This document shows positions 1 to 7,113 of a stretch of DNA of 50,684 bases, in pieces (the stretch's first letter is position 1; every line of letters begins with the position of its first letter). The notes beneath the pieces are model-generated. The model saw only the letters and a program-made list of their open reading frames with translations, was not told where the DNA came from and did no database searches. The position numbers and the translations under genes are program-made. The DNA comes from Thermoleophilia bacterium (GTDB lineage Bacteria; Actinomycetota; Thermoleophilia; Gaiellales; JAICJC01), in contig JAICKX010000010.1 of NCBI GenBank assembly GCA_025927685.1, forward strand, positions 1 to 50,684, written 5' to 3'.

Positions 1-136
1 AGCCCGGCACCGCGTGCACGCGCACCGGCCGTCCGGCCGCCGCGAGCCCGTCGCGGACCCGGCGGTCGTAGGCATTGCCGCCGCTCGGCCGGGCGGGGTC
101 GTCGATGCCCTCGGGGACCACGAAGTGCACCTCCAT
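1..136 (-). CDS. glycosyltransferase, N-terminal fragment (cut by window edge)
   Basis: Only the first 45 residues are present; the gene runs off the left edge. They begin [20 protein letters not shown] and include a GGNxYDRRV segment, which resembles the N-terminal strand and glycine-rich loop of GT-B (family 4) glycosyltransferases that bind the acceptor. The ATG shares one base with the TGA of the upstream pterin-synthase-like gene (TGATG), so the two are translationally coupled. Acceptor and sugar donor cannot be told from this fragment. Family assignment rests on a short stretch and on operon context. Confidence 0.55.
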   Translation of the reverse strand, partial: MEVHFVVPEGIDDPARPSGGNAYDRRVRDGLAAAGRPVRVHAVPG

Positions 137-534
137 CACAGCGCCCGCTCGTAGGTCGCCCAGGCGACATGCGACTCGTGCAGCGTGACGGCGAGGCCGT
201 GAAGCCCGTTGGCGGCGGTGCCCAGAGCGCCGGCATGCACCCGGTCGGCCAGCCGGTCGGCGATCGTCCGGGCGAGGACCTCGGTCGAGGTGGTCACGCC
301 GGCGAAATCCGGCTCGTCGTCGAGGTTTCGGTAGTTGAGATCCGCCAGGACGGCTCGGAGCGCCCCGCCCGCCCGGCCGATGTCGACGACGATCCCGTCG
401 GGATCGAGCTCCGCGCGCCGGAACGTTGCGTCGACGACGTACGTCGCCCCGTGGAGCCGCTGCGCGGGCCCGAACGCCTCGCCGCGCAGGCTGTGGGCGA
501 TCATCACGTGGTCGCGGACGGTCACGCTGAACAC
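136..534 (-). CDS. 6-pyruvoyl-tetrahydropterin synthase / QueD-like protein
   Basis: A 132-aa protein with the length and fold pattern of the PTPS/QueD family, which acts on 7,8-dihydroneopterin triphosphate. It starts at a GTG four bases after the preceding stop. Of the usual zinc ligands, a His near residue 14 (IAHS) and His28 (HGAT) are visible, but the third ligand position, normally the second His of HGH, is Ala30, and no catalytic Cys precedes the HG motif. A C-terminal HESHVAW motif is conserved-looking. The chemistry is therefore probably not canonical PTPS or QueD. It sits between an MDR dehydrogenase and a glycosyltransferase in one operon. Fold confident, reaction unknown. Confidence 0.75.
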   Translation of the reverse strand: MFSVTVRDHVMIAHSLRGEAFGPAQRLHGATYVVDATFRRAELDPDGIVVDIGRAGGALRAVLADLNYRNLDDEPDFAGVTTSTEVLARTIADRLADRVHAGALGTAANGLHGLAVTLHESHVAWATYERAL

Positions 535-537
535 GGT

Positions 538-1581
538 CTACCCCTCGTCGTACCTGATGATGTGGCAGAGCGCCGGGAGGCTGCCGTCGGCCAGCCGTCC
601 CATGACCTCGGGCAGGTCCTCGAACCTCGACTCCCCGGTGAGCAGCGCGTCGAACGCCGGGTCGCGCAGCAGGTCGAGCGCGAGGGCCATCCGGTCGGCC
701 GTCGTGCGCCGCGCGCTCCGGGCCGGAGAGACGGTGCCGACCTGGCTCGAGCGGATGCCGAGGCGACCTGCATGGAACGCGCCGCCCAGCGAGAGCCGCA
801 CCTCCTGGTCGCCGTACCAGCTGAGGTCGATGACGGTGGAATCGGATGCGAGCAGACCGAGCGACAGCTGGAGCCCCGCGGACGTTGCGCTCGTGTGCAC
901 GACGAGATCGCATCCGCCGGCGGCGTCGGCCGGGAGCGCGAAGCCGGCGCCGAGCGCGTCCGCGACGTCCGCCCGATCCGGATCGACGTCGACGAGGGTG
1001 ACGTGCACGCCCGGCAGGCGGGCGAGCAGGCGGGCGACGCAGCAGCCCACCATCCCGGCGCCCACGACCGCCACCCGGTCGCCGATCAGCGGGACGGCGT
1101 CCCACAGCGCATTGACGGCCGTCTCGACCGTGCCTGCGAGGACGGCGCGATCGGGCGGCACGTCCTCGGGCACGACACAGACCGCACCGGCCGGGACGAC
1201 GTACGCCGTCTGATGAGGATGGAGACAGAAGACGGTGCGGCCGCGCAGCTCCGCCGGCCCCTCCTCCACGGCGCCGACGTTCAGGTAGCCGTACTTGACC
1301 GGACCCGGGAAGTCGCCCTCCTGGAACGGGGCGCGCATCGCCGCGTACTGCCCCCGCGGCACGCCGCCGCGAAAGACCATGAGCTCGGTGCCGCGGCTGA
1401 CGCCGGAGCGCACCGTTCGCACGACGACGTCGTCTCGCCCCGGCTCGGGCAGCGGCGCCGGCCTGATCTCGCCTCGGCCCGGTGCGCACAGCCAGAACGC
1501 GTGCGCGATCCCGCGATCCCCGACCGTCGACGAGGTGACACCGTCCACCGCGCGGACATGTTCGCACGCTCCTCCCACCAT
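538..1581 (-). CDS. zinc-binding-type MDR dehydrogenase
   Basis: A 347-aa medium-chain dehydrogenase/reductase. A Rossmann NAD(P) motif (VVGAGMVGCCVARLLA, about residues 172-187) lies in the centre. The N-terminal GroES-like domain carries SRGTE where classical zinc alcohol dehydrogenases have CGTD, so the catalytic zinc Cys is absent; BchC-like members share SRGTE. The start ATG has a good ribosome site (GGAGGAG about 5 nt upstream). It is the first gene of an operon continuing into the pterin-synthase-like and glycosyltransferase genes, which suggests a shared pathway to a modified, perhaps glycosylated, small molecule. Substrate unknown. Confidence 0.8.
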   Translation of the reverse strand: MVGGACEHVRAVDGVTSSTVGDRGIAHAFWLCAPGRGEIRPAPLPEPGRDDVVVRTVRSGVSRGTELMVFRGGVPRGQYAAMRAPFQEGDFPGPVKYGYLNVGAVEEGPAELRGRTVFCLHPHQTAYVVPAGAVCVVPEDVPPDRAVLAGTVETAVNALWDAVPLIGDRVAVVGAGMVGCCVARLLARLPGVHVTLVDVDPDRADVADALGAGFALPADAAGGCDLVVHTSATSAGLQLSLGLLASDSTVIDLSWYGDQEVRLSLGGAFHAGRLGIRSSQVGTVSPARSARRTTADRMALALDLLRDPAFDALLTGESRFEDLPEVMGRLADGSLPALCHIIRYDEG

Positions 1582-1604
1582 GGTGCTCCTCCGGGAGTAC
1601 GCGT

Positions 1605-1640
1605 GAGCGCCCCGCCCGGATTCACCGAGGCGGGGCGCTC
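1605..1640 (-). terminator. 12-bp stem-loop downstream of the SPW gene
   Basis: GAGCGCCCCGCC at 1605-1616 and GGCGGGGCGCTC at 1629-1640 form a perfect 12-bp stem with a 12-nt loop. It begins 12 nt after the SPW stop codon and ends before the dehydrogenase ribosome site. There is no clear T-run. It most likely ends SPW transcription or shields its 3' end, separating it from the next operon. Confidence 0.7.
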
Positions 1641-1651
1641 GGAAGGGGGCG

Positions 1652-2056
1652 TTACCGTGTGGCGGCGGTCGGAGTGCCGGTGCCCGGCTTGCGGTAGCTG
1701 TAGCCGCCGGCCTGCTTCGTGGTCAGGCCGAGGAAGATCGCGGCCAGGCCCACGACGACATGGGGGAGCCACACGTTCCTCGCATCGTCGGCGAAGCCGA
1801 AGATCCACGGGGAGGCGGCCAGCAGGGCGCCGGCCACGATGTCGATCAGGTTGTGCACGGCCATCGGGGCGACCTTCCAGACACCGAGCTCGTAGTTCGT
1901 GAACAGGCTGTAGGCGATGAGCCCGATCCCGAGCACGATCGGGACGACGGTCGCCGCGGTGTGCTCGGAGAACTGGAAGATCCACGGCGCTGCGATCAGC
2001 GCGACGCCCACGATGTAGTCGAGGGGGGCGTGGAACCGGGTGGGGATGAAGCGCAT
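1652..2056 (-). CDS. SPW repeat membrane protein
   Basis: A 134-aa integral membrane protein with four hydrophobic segments arranged as two repeats, each containing the SPW-family signature (APWIFQF and SPWIFGF). Family function is not established. The start ATG at 2056 is chosen because AAGGAG lies 6-7 nt upstream; an upstream TTG at 2152 would add an Arg-rich, non-hydrophobic leader without a ribosome site. It is divergent from the TetR gene, and the shared intergenic DNA contains a palindrome, so it is a plausible regulatory target of that TetR protein. Confidence 0.85.
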   Translation of the reverse strand: MRFIPTRFHAPLDYIVGVALIAAPWIFQFSEHTAATVVPIVLGIGLIAYSLFTNYELGVWKVAPMAVHNLIDIVAGALLAASPWIFGFADDARNVWLPHVVVGLAAIFLGLTTKQAGGYSYRKPGTGTPTAATR

Positions 2057-2181
2057 GAGAGACTCCTTGCGTCGCCGGGACGCGGTCGTGGTGTCGATGC
2101 GCATTCGCATCCGCGAGGGCCCCGGTTCCCGCGCCCTCCAAGATGCGCTCAATGATCGCCGCCTCCTATTCGGGACTCATG

Positions 2182-2207
2182 GAGTGTAGTCAACACTCGG
2201 ATAGGGT
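2182..2207 (+). promoter_or_regulatory. TetR operator palindrome and -10 box
   Basis: GAGTGT (2182-2187) and ACACTC (2193-2198) are perfect inverted arms around a 5-bp spacer. TAGGGT at 2202-2207 fits a -10 box and lies exactly 6 nt before the TetR ATG, predicting a leaderless mRNA. On the opposite strand the palindrome contains TTGACT, a possible -35 for the SPW gene. A TetR dimer bound here could block both directions. Confidence 0.55.
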
Positions 2208-2213
2208 ACCGGA

Positions 2214-2885
2214 ATGGCGGACGGGGCGAAGCGCCGGTACGAGTCGCCCAGGCGCCGCGCCCAGGCCGACGCCACCAAGCGCGACATCCTGGCGGCGGCA
2301 CAGCGGCTCTTCGAGCGCCAGGGCTACGCGTCGACCACGATGGCGGCGATCGCTGCGGAGGCCGGGGTCGCGCTCAAGACGGTCTACCTGGCTTTCGAGA
2401 CGAAGGCCGGGGTGCTGCGAGCCGTCTGGAACGCACTCCTGCGCGGCGGCGACGACCGGCCCGTCGACGAGCACGCCTGGTACCGCGAGGTGCTCGACGA
2501 GCCGGACCCGCACCGGCGGCTCGCGCTGAACGCGCGCAACTCGGCGCAGGGGAAGCTCCGCGTGTCGGCGATCGCCGAGGTGATCCGCGAGGCCGCGCCG
2601 TCGGACGAGGAGATCGGGGAGCTCTGGGGCCGCATCCAGGCCGAGTACCACGCCAATCAGCGGGCGGTCGTCGAGCGCCTGCACGAGCGCGGCCAGTTGG
2701 CGCCTGGCATCGACGTCGAGCGGGCGGCCGACATCCTCTGGACGATCAATCACCCGAACACGTGGCAGCTCCTCGTCACGGAGCGCGGCTGGGCGCCCGA
2801 GGAGTACGAGCGCTGGGCCGGCGACACCGCCCGCGCACAGCTCCTGCCCCCGGCCGGAGCGTCACGGCGGACGCGGCGGGGCTGA
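2214..2885 (+). CDS. TetR family transcriptional regulator
   Basis: A 223-aa protein. Residues about 19-65 form the TetR DNA-binding domain (ILAAAQRLFERQGY, then a helix-turn-helix ending KTVYLAFETKAGVL). The remaining C-terminal helices are the ligand and dimer domain, which is variable and does not reveal an effector. The ATG has no ribosome site but follows a TAGGGT box by 6 nt, so it is probably read from a leaderless transcript. Divergent from the SPW gene, with a palindrome between them; autoregulation is likely. Confidence 0.9.
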   Translation: MADGAKRRYESPRRRAQADATKRDILAAAQRLFERQGYASTTMAAIAAEAGVALKTVYLAFETKAGVLRAVWNALLRGGDDRPVDEHAWYREVLDEPDPHRRLALNARNSAQGKLRVSAIAEVIREAAPSDEEIGELWGRIQAEYHANQRAVVERLHERGQLAPGIDVERAADILWTINHPNTWQLLVTERGWAPEEYERWAGDTARAQLLPPAGASRRTRRG

Positions 2886-2957
2886 CCACACGCAGGGGAA
2901 GGCCCGAGGATCGTTGCCTGTCTTGTGAGCATCAGATCACCCGAGGAGGAGATCCAG

Positions 2958-3323
2958 ATGTCCCGCATCGCACGCACCGTCTCGACCATCGCCGTCGTCG
3001 TCGCGACGGCCGGCCTCATCGCCCCGGCCGCGCAGGCCAAGCCGATCGGCATCAGTCCGCCCGCCGTCCACAGGGACACCGGCGCGACCACCATCGACCG
3101 CTTCCCGCTGCCGGCCGCCCGCGGCGACCGCGGCGCCTGGGTTCACGACGCGCCGCTCGCGAACCCCGTCGACCGGCAGACGCCGACCGCGACCGGCCGT
3201 GCCATCGCGACGGACGGCGGCATCGACTGGACGTTCCCCGTGATGGGCGCGGTCGCCCTTGCGCTCGTCATGATGATCGTCGGCGAGCAGCTCCTCGTCC
3301 GCCGCGGACGGCTCGCGACCTAG
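2958..3323 (+). CDS. small exported, membrane-anchored protein of unknown function
   Basis: A 121-aa protein. It has an N-terminal signal peptide ending at a typical AQA site (about residue 27), a Pro- and Arg-containing extracytoplasmic stretch of about 60 residues, and one C-terminal transmembrane helix (about residues 91-110) followed by a basic tail. The ATG at 2958 is chosen over one 33 nt upstream because GAGGAGG lies at proper distance and the shorter form begins directly with the signal peptide. I recognise no family. Confidence 0.65.
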   Translation: MSRIARTVSTIAVVVATAGLIAPAAQAKPIGISPPAVHRDTGATTIDRFPLPAARGDRGAWVHDAPLANPVDRQTPTATGRAIATDGGIDWTFPVMGAVALALVMMIVGEQLLVRRGRLAT

Positions 3324-3334
3324 CCGTGTAGCGT

Positions 3335-3361
3335 TGGGGGTGGTGCCCGCCGCCACCCCCA
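3335..3361 (+). promoter_or_regulatory. GC-rich hairpin over the MetE-like start region
   Basis: TGGGGGTGG (3335-3343) pairs perfectly with CCACCCCCA (3353-3361) across a 9-nt loop. It lies 12 nt after the preceding stop and contains both candidate GTG starts (3340, 3343) of the next gene. It may be a terminator for the upstream gene or may control access to the start. TAGCGT at 3329-3334 is a possible -10. Confidence 0.45.
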
Positions 3362-4386
3362 GCGCCCTCCCCACCAGCCTCGTCGGCTCCTACGCGCAGC
3401 CCGACTGGCTGATCGACCGCGAGCGGCTCCGGCACCGGTTCCCGCCGCGGGTGCGGGCCAGGGAGCTGTGGCGGATCGACCCGCAGTACCTGGAGGAGGC
3501 GCAGGACGACGCCACGCGCGTCGCGATCGGCGACCAGGAGCGAGCCGGCCTCGACATCATCACCGACGGCGAGCAGCGCCGGGAGAGCTACTCGAACCGG
3601 TTCGCCACCGCGCTCTCGGGCGTCGACGTCTCGAACCCCGGGACGGCGCTCGACCGCAGCGGCCACCCCAAGCCGGTGCCGCGCGTCGTCGGGCCCGTCG
3701 AGCGCCGGCACCCGGTGCAGGTGCGCGACGTCGAGTTCCTCCGCTCGCACACCTCGAAGCCGATCAAGATGACGGTGCCCGGCCCGTTCACGATGTCGCA
3801 GCAGGCCCAGGACGACTTCTACGAGTCCGAAGCGGAGCTGGCGCTGGCGTACGCCGGGGCGGTGCGCGACGAGATCGCCGACCTCTTCGCGGCCGGCGCC
3901 GACATCGTCCAGATCGACGAGCCCTACATGCAGGCCAGGCCCCAGAAGGCGCGGGAATTCGGGCTCGCCGCCCTTCGGCGGGCGCTCGAACGGATCGAGG
4001 GGACGACCGCCGTCCACATCTGCTTCGGCTACGCGGCGATCATCCACGACCGCCCGGAGGCCTACTCGTTCCTGCCCGAGCTCGCGGCGGCTCCGTGCGA
4101 CCACATCTCGATCGAGACGGCGCAGTCGAACCTCGACGCGGCCATCCTCGAGACGCTGCCCGAGAAGGGGATCATCCTCGGCGTGATCGACCTGGACTCG
4201 CACGAGGTGGAGTCGACCGAAACCGTCGCCGCCCGCATCCGAAAGGCACTCCCGTACAAGCGCCTCGACCAGCTCACGGCGGCGCCCGACTGCGGGATGA
4301 AGTACCTGCCGCGGGCGGTCGCGTACGGCAAGCTCGAGGCGATGGTGGCCGGCGCCGCGACGGTCAGGGCGGAGCGCGGCATGTAG
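3340..4386 (+). CDS. cobalamin-independent methionine synthase (MetE) C-terminal-domain-like methyltransferase
   Basis: A 348-aa single TIM-barrel protein matching the catalytic C-terminal half of MetE. All four expected zinc ligands are present: His226 and Cys228 (HICFG), Glu259 (SIETAQS) and Cys318 (PDCGMK). The N-terminal half of full-length MetE (about 750 aa) is absent, as in the archaeal and actinobacterial short forms. The methyl donor may therefore not be polyglutamyl-folate. The start is uncertain: GTG at 3340 or 3343, or TTG at 3334; homology begins at LPTSLVGSY a few residues later. No cobalamin riboswitch is visible. Confidence 0.8.
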   Translation: MVPAATPSALPTSLVGSYAQPDWLIDRERLRHRFPPRVRARELWRIDPQYLEEAQDDATRVAIGDQERAGLDIITDGEQRRESYSNRFATALSGVDVSNPGTALDRSGHPKPVPRVVGPVERRHPVQVRDVEFLRSHTSKPIKMTVPGPFTMSQQAQDDFYESEAELALAYAGAVRDEIADLFAAGADIVQIDEPYMQARPQKAREFGLAALRRALERIEGTTAVHICFGYAAIIHDRPEAYSFLPELAAAPCDHISIETAQSNLDAAILETLPEKGIILGVIDLDSHEVESTETVAARIRKALPYKRLDQLTAAPDCGMKYLPRAVAYGKLEAMVAGAATVRAERGM

Positions 4387-4463
4387 GCCGCAGCTCACGC
4401 GATGAGTTCGGGCGAAGGACGCCGTCTACCACTGCGAGAATACGCCGACATCGGAGTCCCGAC

Positions 4464-5111
4464 ATGACACGCATCACGCTCGACATCACCATGTCCCTCG
4501 ACGGGTTCGCCGCCGGGCCCGAGCCGTCGATGGAGGAGCCGCTGGGAAAGCGGGGCGAGGAGCTGCACGAGTGGGTGTTCGGGCTCGCCGCGTGGCGCTC
4601 GGCCCACGGGATGGAGGGCGGGGAGTCCGGCCCTGACGCCGACCTCGTGGCCGAGCACATCGCCTCGTACGGCGCGGTCGTGATGGGCCGGCGGATGTTC
4701 AGCGGCGGCGCGGGCCCGTGGGATACGGACACCAACGCGCGCGGCTGGTGGGGCGACGACCCGCCGTTCCACGTGCCGGTGTTCGTGCTCACGAACCACC
4801 AGCGCGAGAGCCTCGAGATGCAGGGCGGGACGACGTTCCACTTCGTCACCGACGGCATCGAGGCCGCGCTCGACCGGGCCGCCGAGGCCGCCGGCGACCG
4901 CGACGTCCACGTTGCCGGCGGTGCCGACGTCGTCCAGCAGGCTCTGAACGCGGGCCGCTTCGACGAGCTCACGGTCCACGTGGCGCCGATCTTCCTCGGA
5001 TCGGGGACGCGGCTCTTCGACGGGATCGACGGCCGCCGCGTGAAGCTCGAGCCCGTACCGATGCCGGCGTCGGCCGCCGTGACGCATCTGCGCTACCGCG
5101 TGGTCAGATGA
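4464..5111 (+). CDS. RibD C-terminal / dihydrofolate-reductase-like protein
   Basis: A 215-aa reductase-fold protein. The N-terminal TLDITMSLDGFAAG and the later VVMGRRMF and GADVVQQAL segments are typical of RibD C-terminal-domain proteins (DfrA-like), which bind NADPH. In actinobacteria such stand-alone proteins are numerous and mostly uncharacterised; this is unlikely to be the biosynthetic RibD, since the deaminase domain is missing. The ATG has GGAG about 9 nt upstream. The gene ends directly against the convergent MFS gene with no spacer. Confidence 0.8.
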   Translation: MTRITLDITMSLDGFAAGPEPSMEEPLGKRGEELHEWVFGLAAWRSAHGMEGGESGPDADLVAEHIASYGAVVMGRRMFSGGAGPWDTDTNARGWWGDDPPFHVPVFVLTNHQRESLEMQGGTTFHFVTDGIEAALDRAAEAAGDRDVHVAGGADVVQQALNAGRFDELTVHVAPIFLGSGTRLFDGIDGRRVKLEPVPMPASAAVTHLRYRVVR

Positions 5112-6341
5112 TCACGCGACCGCCGGCTGCTCCCGGCGCGCCAGCATGAGCGGGATCGGCGCGAGCGCGATCACGGTTGCGCCCAGGGCGATGGCGAGGA
5201 CGCCGAACGCCGTGTAGGCCGCGCCGCCGGCCAGCGCCAGCCCGGCACCTGCGAAGCCGGACAGGAGGTCGGTGAAGCCGATCAGGCGCCCCCGCTCCGA
5301 CGGCGCCGCCACGTCGGAGAGGTGGGCCGCGGCCGCGACGTAGGAGACGTTCCAGCCCAGGCCGAGGCCGAAGAGGCAGAACGACGTCCAGAGGACGCTC
5401 GAGTGCCACCCGAGGCCGAGCGCCGATACGGCCATCACGACCAGGCCGCCCACGAGCGCAGGCATGCGGCCGATCCGGTCGATCATGTCGCCGATCACGA
5501 GCACGAGCGAGTACATCCCGATGATGTGGAAGCTGATCACGGTGAAGATGTCCTCCTCGGCGTGCCCGTGGCCGACGACGACGTAGCCCGCCAGGTTCAT
5601 CACCGAGACCATGACGGCGAAGCTCGTCACCGCCGCGATGATCGCGGCGATCGTGCCCGGTCGCGCCAGAACCTGCGCGAGCGGCACCGACGACCCGCCG
5701 GCCGCGTCGGGATGCGCGAGGGCCGTGCGGGCGGCGAAGACCTTCGGATCGGGCCGCACCTGGAGGACGATGCACAGGCCGACCACCATGATCACGGCGG
5801 CGACGAGGTACGGGATGACCAGGCCACCCGAGTCCAGGTGCCTGCCCGAGAGCAGCGGCCGGAAGACGAGTGGCCCGAGCGCGGCGCCGAAGAGCGACCC
5901 GAAGAGCACGTAGGAGATCCCACGCGCCCGCCGTTCAGGCGGGTAGAGGTCGGCCGCCGCGGCGCGCACCAGCAGCACCGTGCCGCTCGAGCCGCCGATC
6001 ATCACGAACCCGAGCAGGACGAGCGGGGCGGACTCGAGGCCGGACCCGGCGGCGGCGACGACGCAGCCCACGACGCCGAGGACACAGCCGAACGCGACGA
6101 CCGGCACGCGCGCCCACCGGTCCATCGCCTTGCCCGCGGGCAGGGCCGCGACCGCCGAGGACGCGAGGAAGACCGCCGGGCCGAGACCCAGGATCGACTC
6201 GATGCCCGTCACGAGGACGAGGGTGATCGTCGACACCGCGACGACCAGCTGGAGCATCCCGCTCAGGCAGGTGAGCGTCGCCGCGAGGAGGATCGTGTTC
6301 CGGCGGACGAGCGCCGGCGAGGGCGGCGCCTCAGAGATCAC
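5112..6341 (-). CDS. major facilitator superfamily transporter
   Basis: A 409-aa polytopic membrane protein with about 12 hydrophobic helices. A MFS loop motif (AGKAMDRWAR) lies between helices 2 and 3, and there is a cytoplasmic central loop around residues 200-230. Substrate cannot be inferred; the layout resembles drug/metabolite exporters. A GTG at 6341 overlapping the upstream small gene by 11 bp is preferred over a start at 6374, which would lie deep in that gene. Coupled to the 66-aa protein and following the Lrp gene, it may belong to the same transcript. Confidence 0.85.
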   Translation of the reverse strand: MISEAPPSPALVRRNTILLAATLTCLSGMLQLVVAVSTITLVLVTGIESILGLGPAVFLASSAVAALPAGKAMDRWARVPVVAFGCVLGVVGCVVAAAGSGLESAPLVLLGFVMIGGSSGTVLLVRAAAADLYPPERRARGISYVLFGSLFGAALGPLVFRPLLSGRHLDSGGLVIPYLVAAVIMVVGLCIVLQVRPDPKVFAARTALAHPDAAGGSSVPLAQVLARPGTIAAIIAAVTSFAVMVSVMNLAGYVVVGHGHAEEDIFTVISFHIIGMYSLVLVIGDMIDRIGRMPALVGGLVVMAVSALGLGWHSSVLWTSFCLFGLGLGWNVSYVAAAAHLSDVAAPSERGRLIGFTDLLSGFAGAGLALAGGAAYTAFGVLAIALGATVIALAPIPLMLARREQPAVA

Positions 6342-6531
6342 GCAGCGCTCGCGTCGCCCACCCCGAGACGACAAGCACGATGGCGCCGATCAGGCCGAGG
6401 ACGAGCCCGGCGCCCGTCAGGGCGATGATCACGAGGATGGCCCCCACCGCGATCCCGGCATAGCCGGTCCGGACCATCTGCCGCTTCTTCTGCTGCCGGG
6501 GGGTGAGCGCCACGCGCGAATCGTCGCACAC
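6331..6531 (-). CDS. small two-helix membrane protein
   Basis: A 66-aa protein: a short basic N-terminus (TPRQQKKRQ) followed by two hydrophobic helices with a tight Gly turn. GTG at 6531 is used; GTG at 6513 is an alternative that starts right before the basic segment. It overlaps the MFS gene by 11 bp and follows the Lrp gene by 16 bp, so the three are probably cotranscribed. The pattern resembles small actinobacterial membrane proteins of unknown role. Confidence 0.65.
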   Translation of the reverse strand: MCDDSRVALTPRQQKKRQMVRTGYAGIAVGAILVIIALTGAGLVLGLIGAIVLVVSGWATRALRDL

Positions 6532-6547
6532 CGCGAACTGCCGCGTG

Positions 6548-7057
6548 TCACGGAGCCTCGGGCTCGTCGACGAGCGGCAGCGGCCGCGACGCCACCGGCG
6601 CCGAGTGCACGATCGAGGTCGTCGTCTGTCCGACGACGGCGAACCGGTCGAGGATCCCCTCGAGGTCGTCGATCGAGCGCAGGTGGAGCTTCGCGATGTA
6701 GCAGTCCTCGCCCGTGACGCGGTGGCACTCGACGACCTCGGGCGTCGACCGGACCACGTCGGGCACCTTGTGGAGCTGGCGGCGGGCCGGGCGGATCCGG
6801 ACGACGGCCGCGATCGGGTACCCGATCGCCTTGGGGTCGATCCGGGCCGTGTAGCCCGTGATGATGCCGGTCTCCTCGAGCCGTTGCACGCGCTCGCCCA
6901 CCGCCGGAGCCGACAGGTTCACCCGGCGGCCGAGCTCGGCCATCGTCACCCGCCCGTCGTCCTGGAGCTCGATCAGGATGCGCCGGTCGATCGCGTCGAA
7001 CAGCGGCCCATCGTAAGCGGAAGAGCGCCGCTGCCGTCGTTCCGAAGGCGAACTCAC
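6548..7057 (-). CDS. Lrp/AsnC family transcriptional regulator
   Basis: A 169-aa protein. An N-terminal AsnC-type helix-turn-helix (DAIDRRILIELQDDGR, then LGRRVNLSAPAVGERVQRLE) is followed by the amino-acid-binding RAM domain (VVRIRPARRQL, VTGEDCYIAKLHL). Such regulators respond to amino acids. The GTG start lies 6 nt after TACGGT (7069-7064), with no ribosome site, so a leaderless mRNA is likely. It is divergent from an EamA-type exporter only 56 bp away, the classical arrangement for amino-acid export control. Confidence 0.9.
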   Translation of the reverse strand: MSSPSERRQRRSSAYDGPLFDAIDRRILIELQDDGRVTMAELGRRVNLSAPAVGERVQRLEETGIITGYTARIDPKAIGYPIAAVVRIRPARRQLHKVPDVVRSTPEVVECHRVTGEDCYIAKLHLRSIDDLEGILDRFAVVGQTTTSIVHSAPVASRPLPLVDEPEAP

Positions 7058-7063
7058 CAGAAG

Positions 7064-7069
7064 ACCGTA
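7064..7069 (-). promoter_or_regulatory. -10 box of the Lrp gene
   Basis: Reads TACGGT on the minus strand, 6 nt before the GTG start. This is the same geometry as other genes in the window and predicts that transcription begins at or near the start codon. Confidence 0.5.
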
Positions 7070-7113
7070 TCTCAGCCCTTCCTGTGCCGCAAGCTCCCGG
7101 CGAGAATTCGGGC

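Noticed and set aside
169-1902. Long plus-strand open frame opposite the dehydrogenase and pterin-synthase-like genes
   Set aside because: Antisense to two well-supported genes; composition is Arg/Gly/Pro-rich with no family motif. GC-rich DNA keeps such frames open by chance.
3324-3339. Cobalamin or SAM riboswitch before the MetE-like gene
   Set aside because: Only about 16 nt separate the genes, too short for any known riboswitch of these classes.
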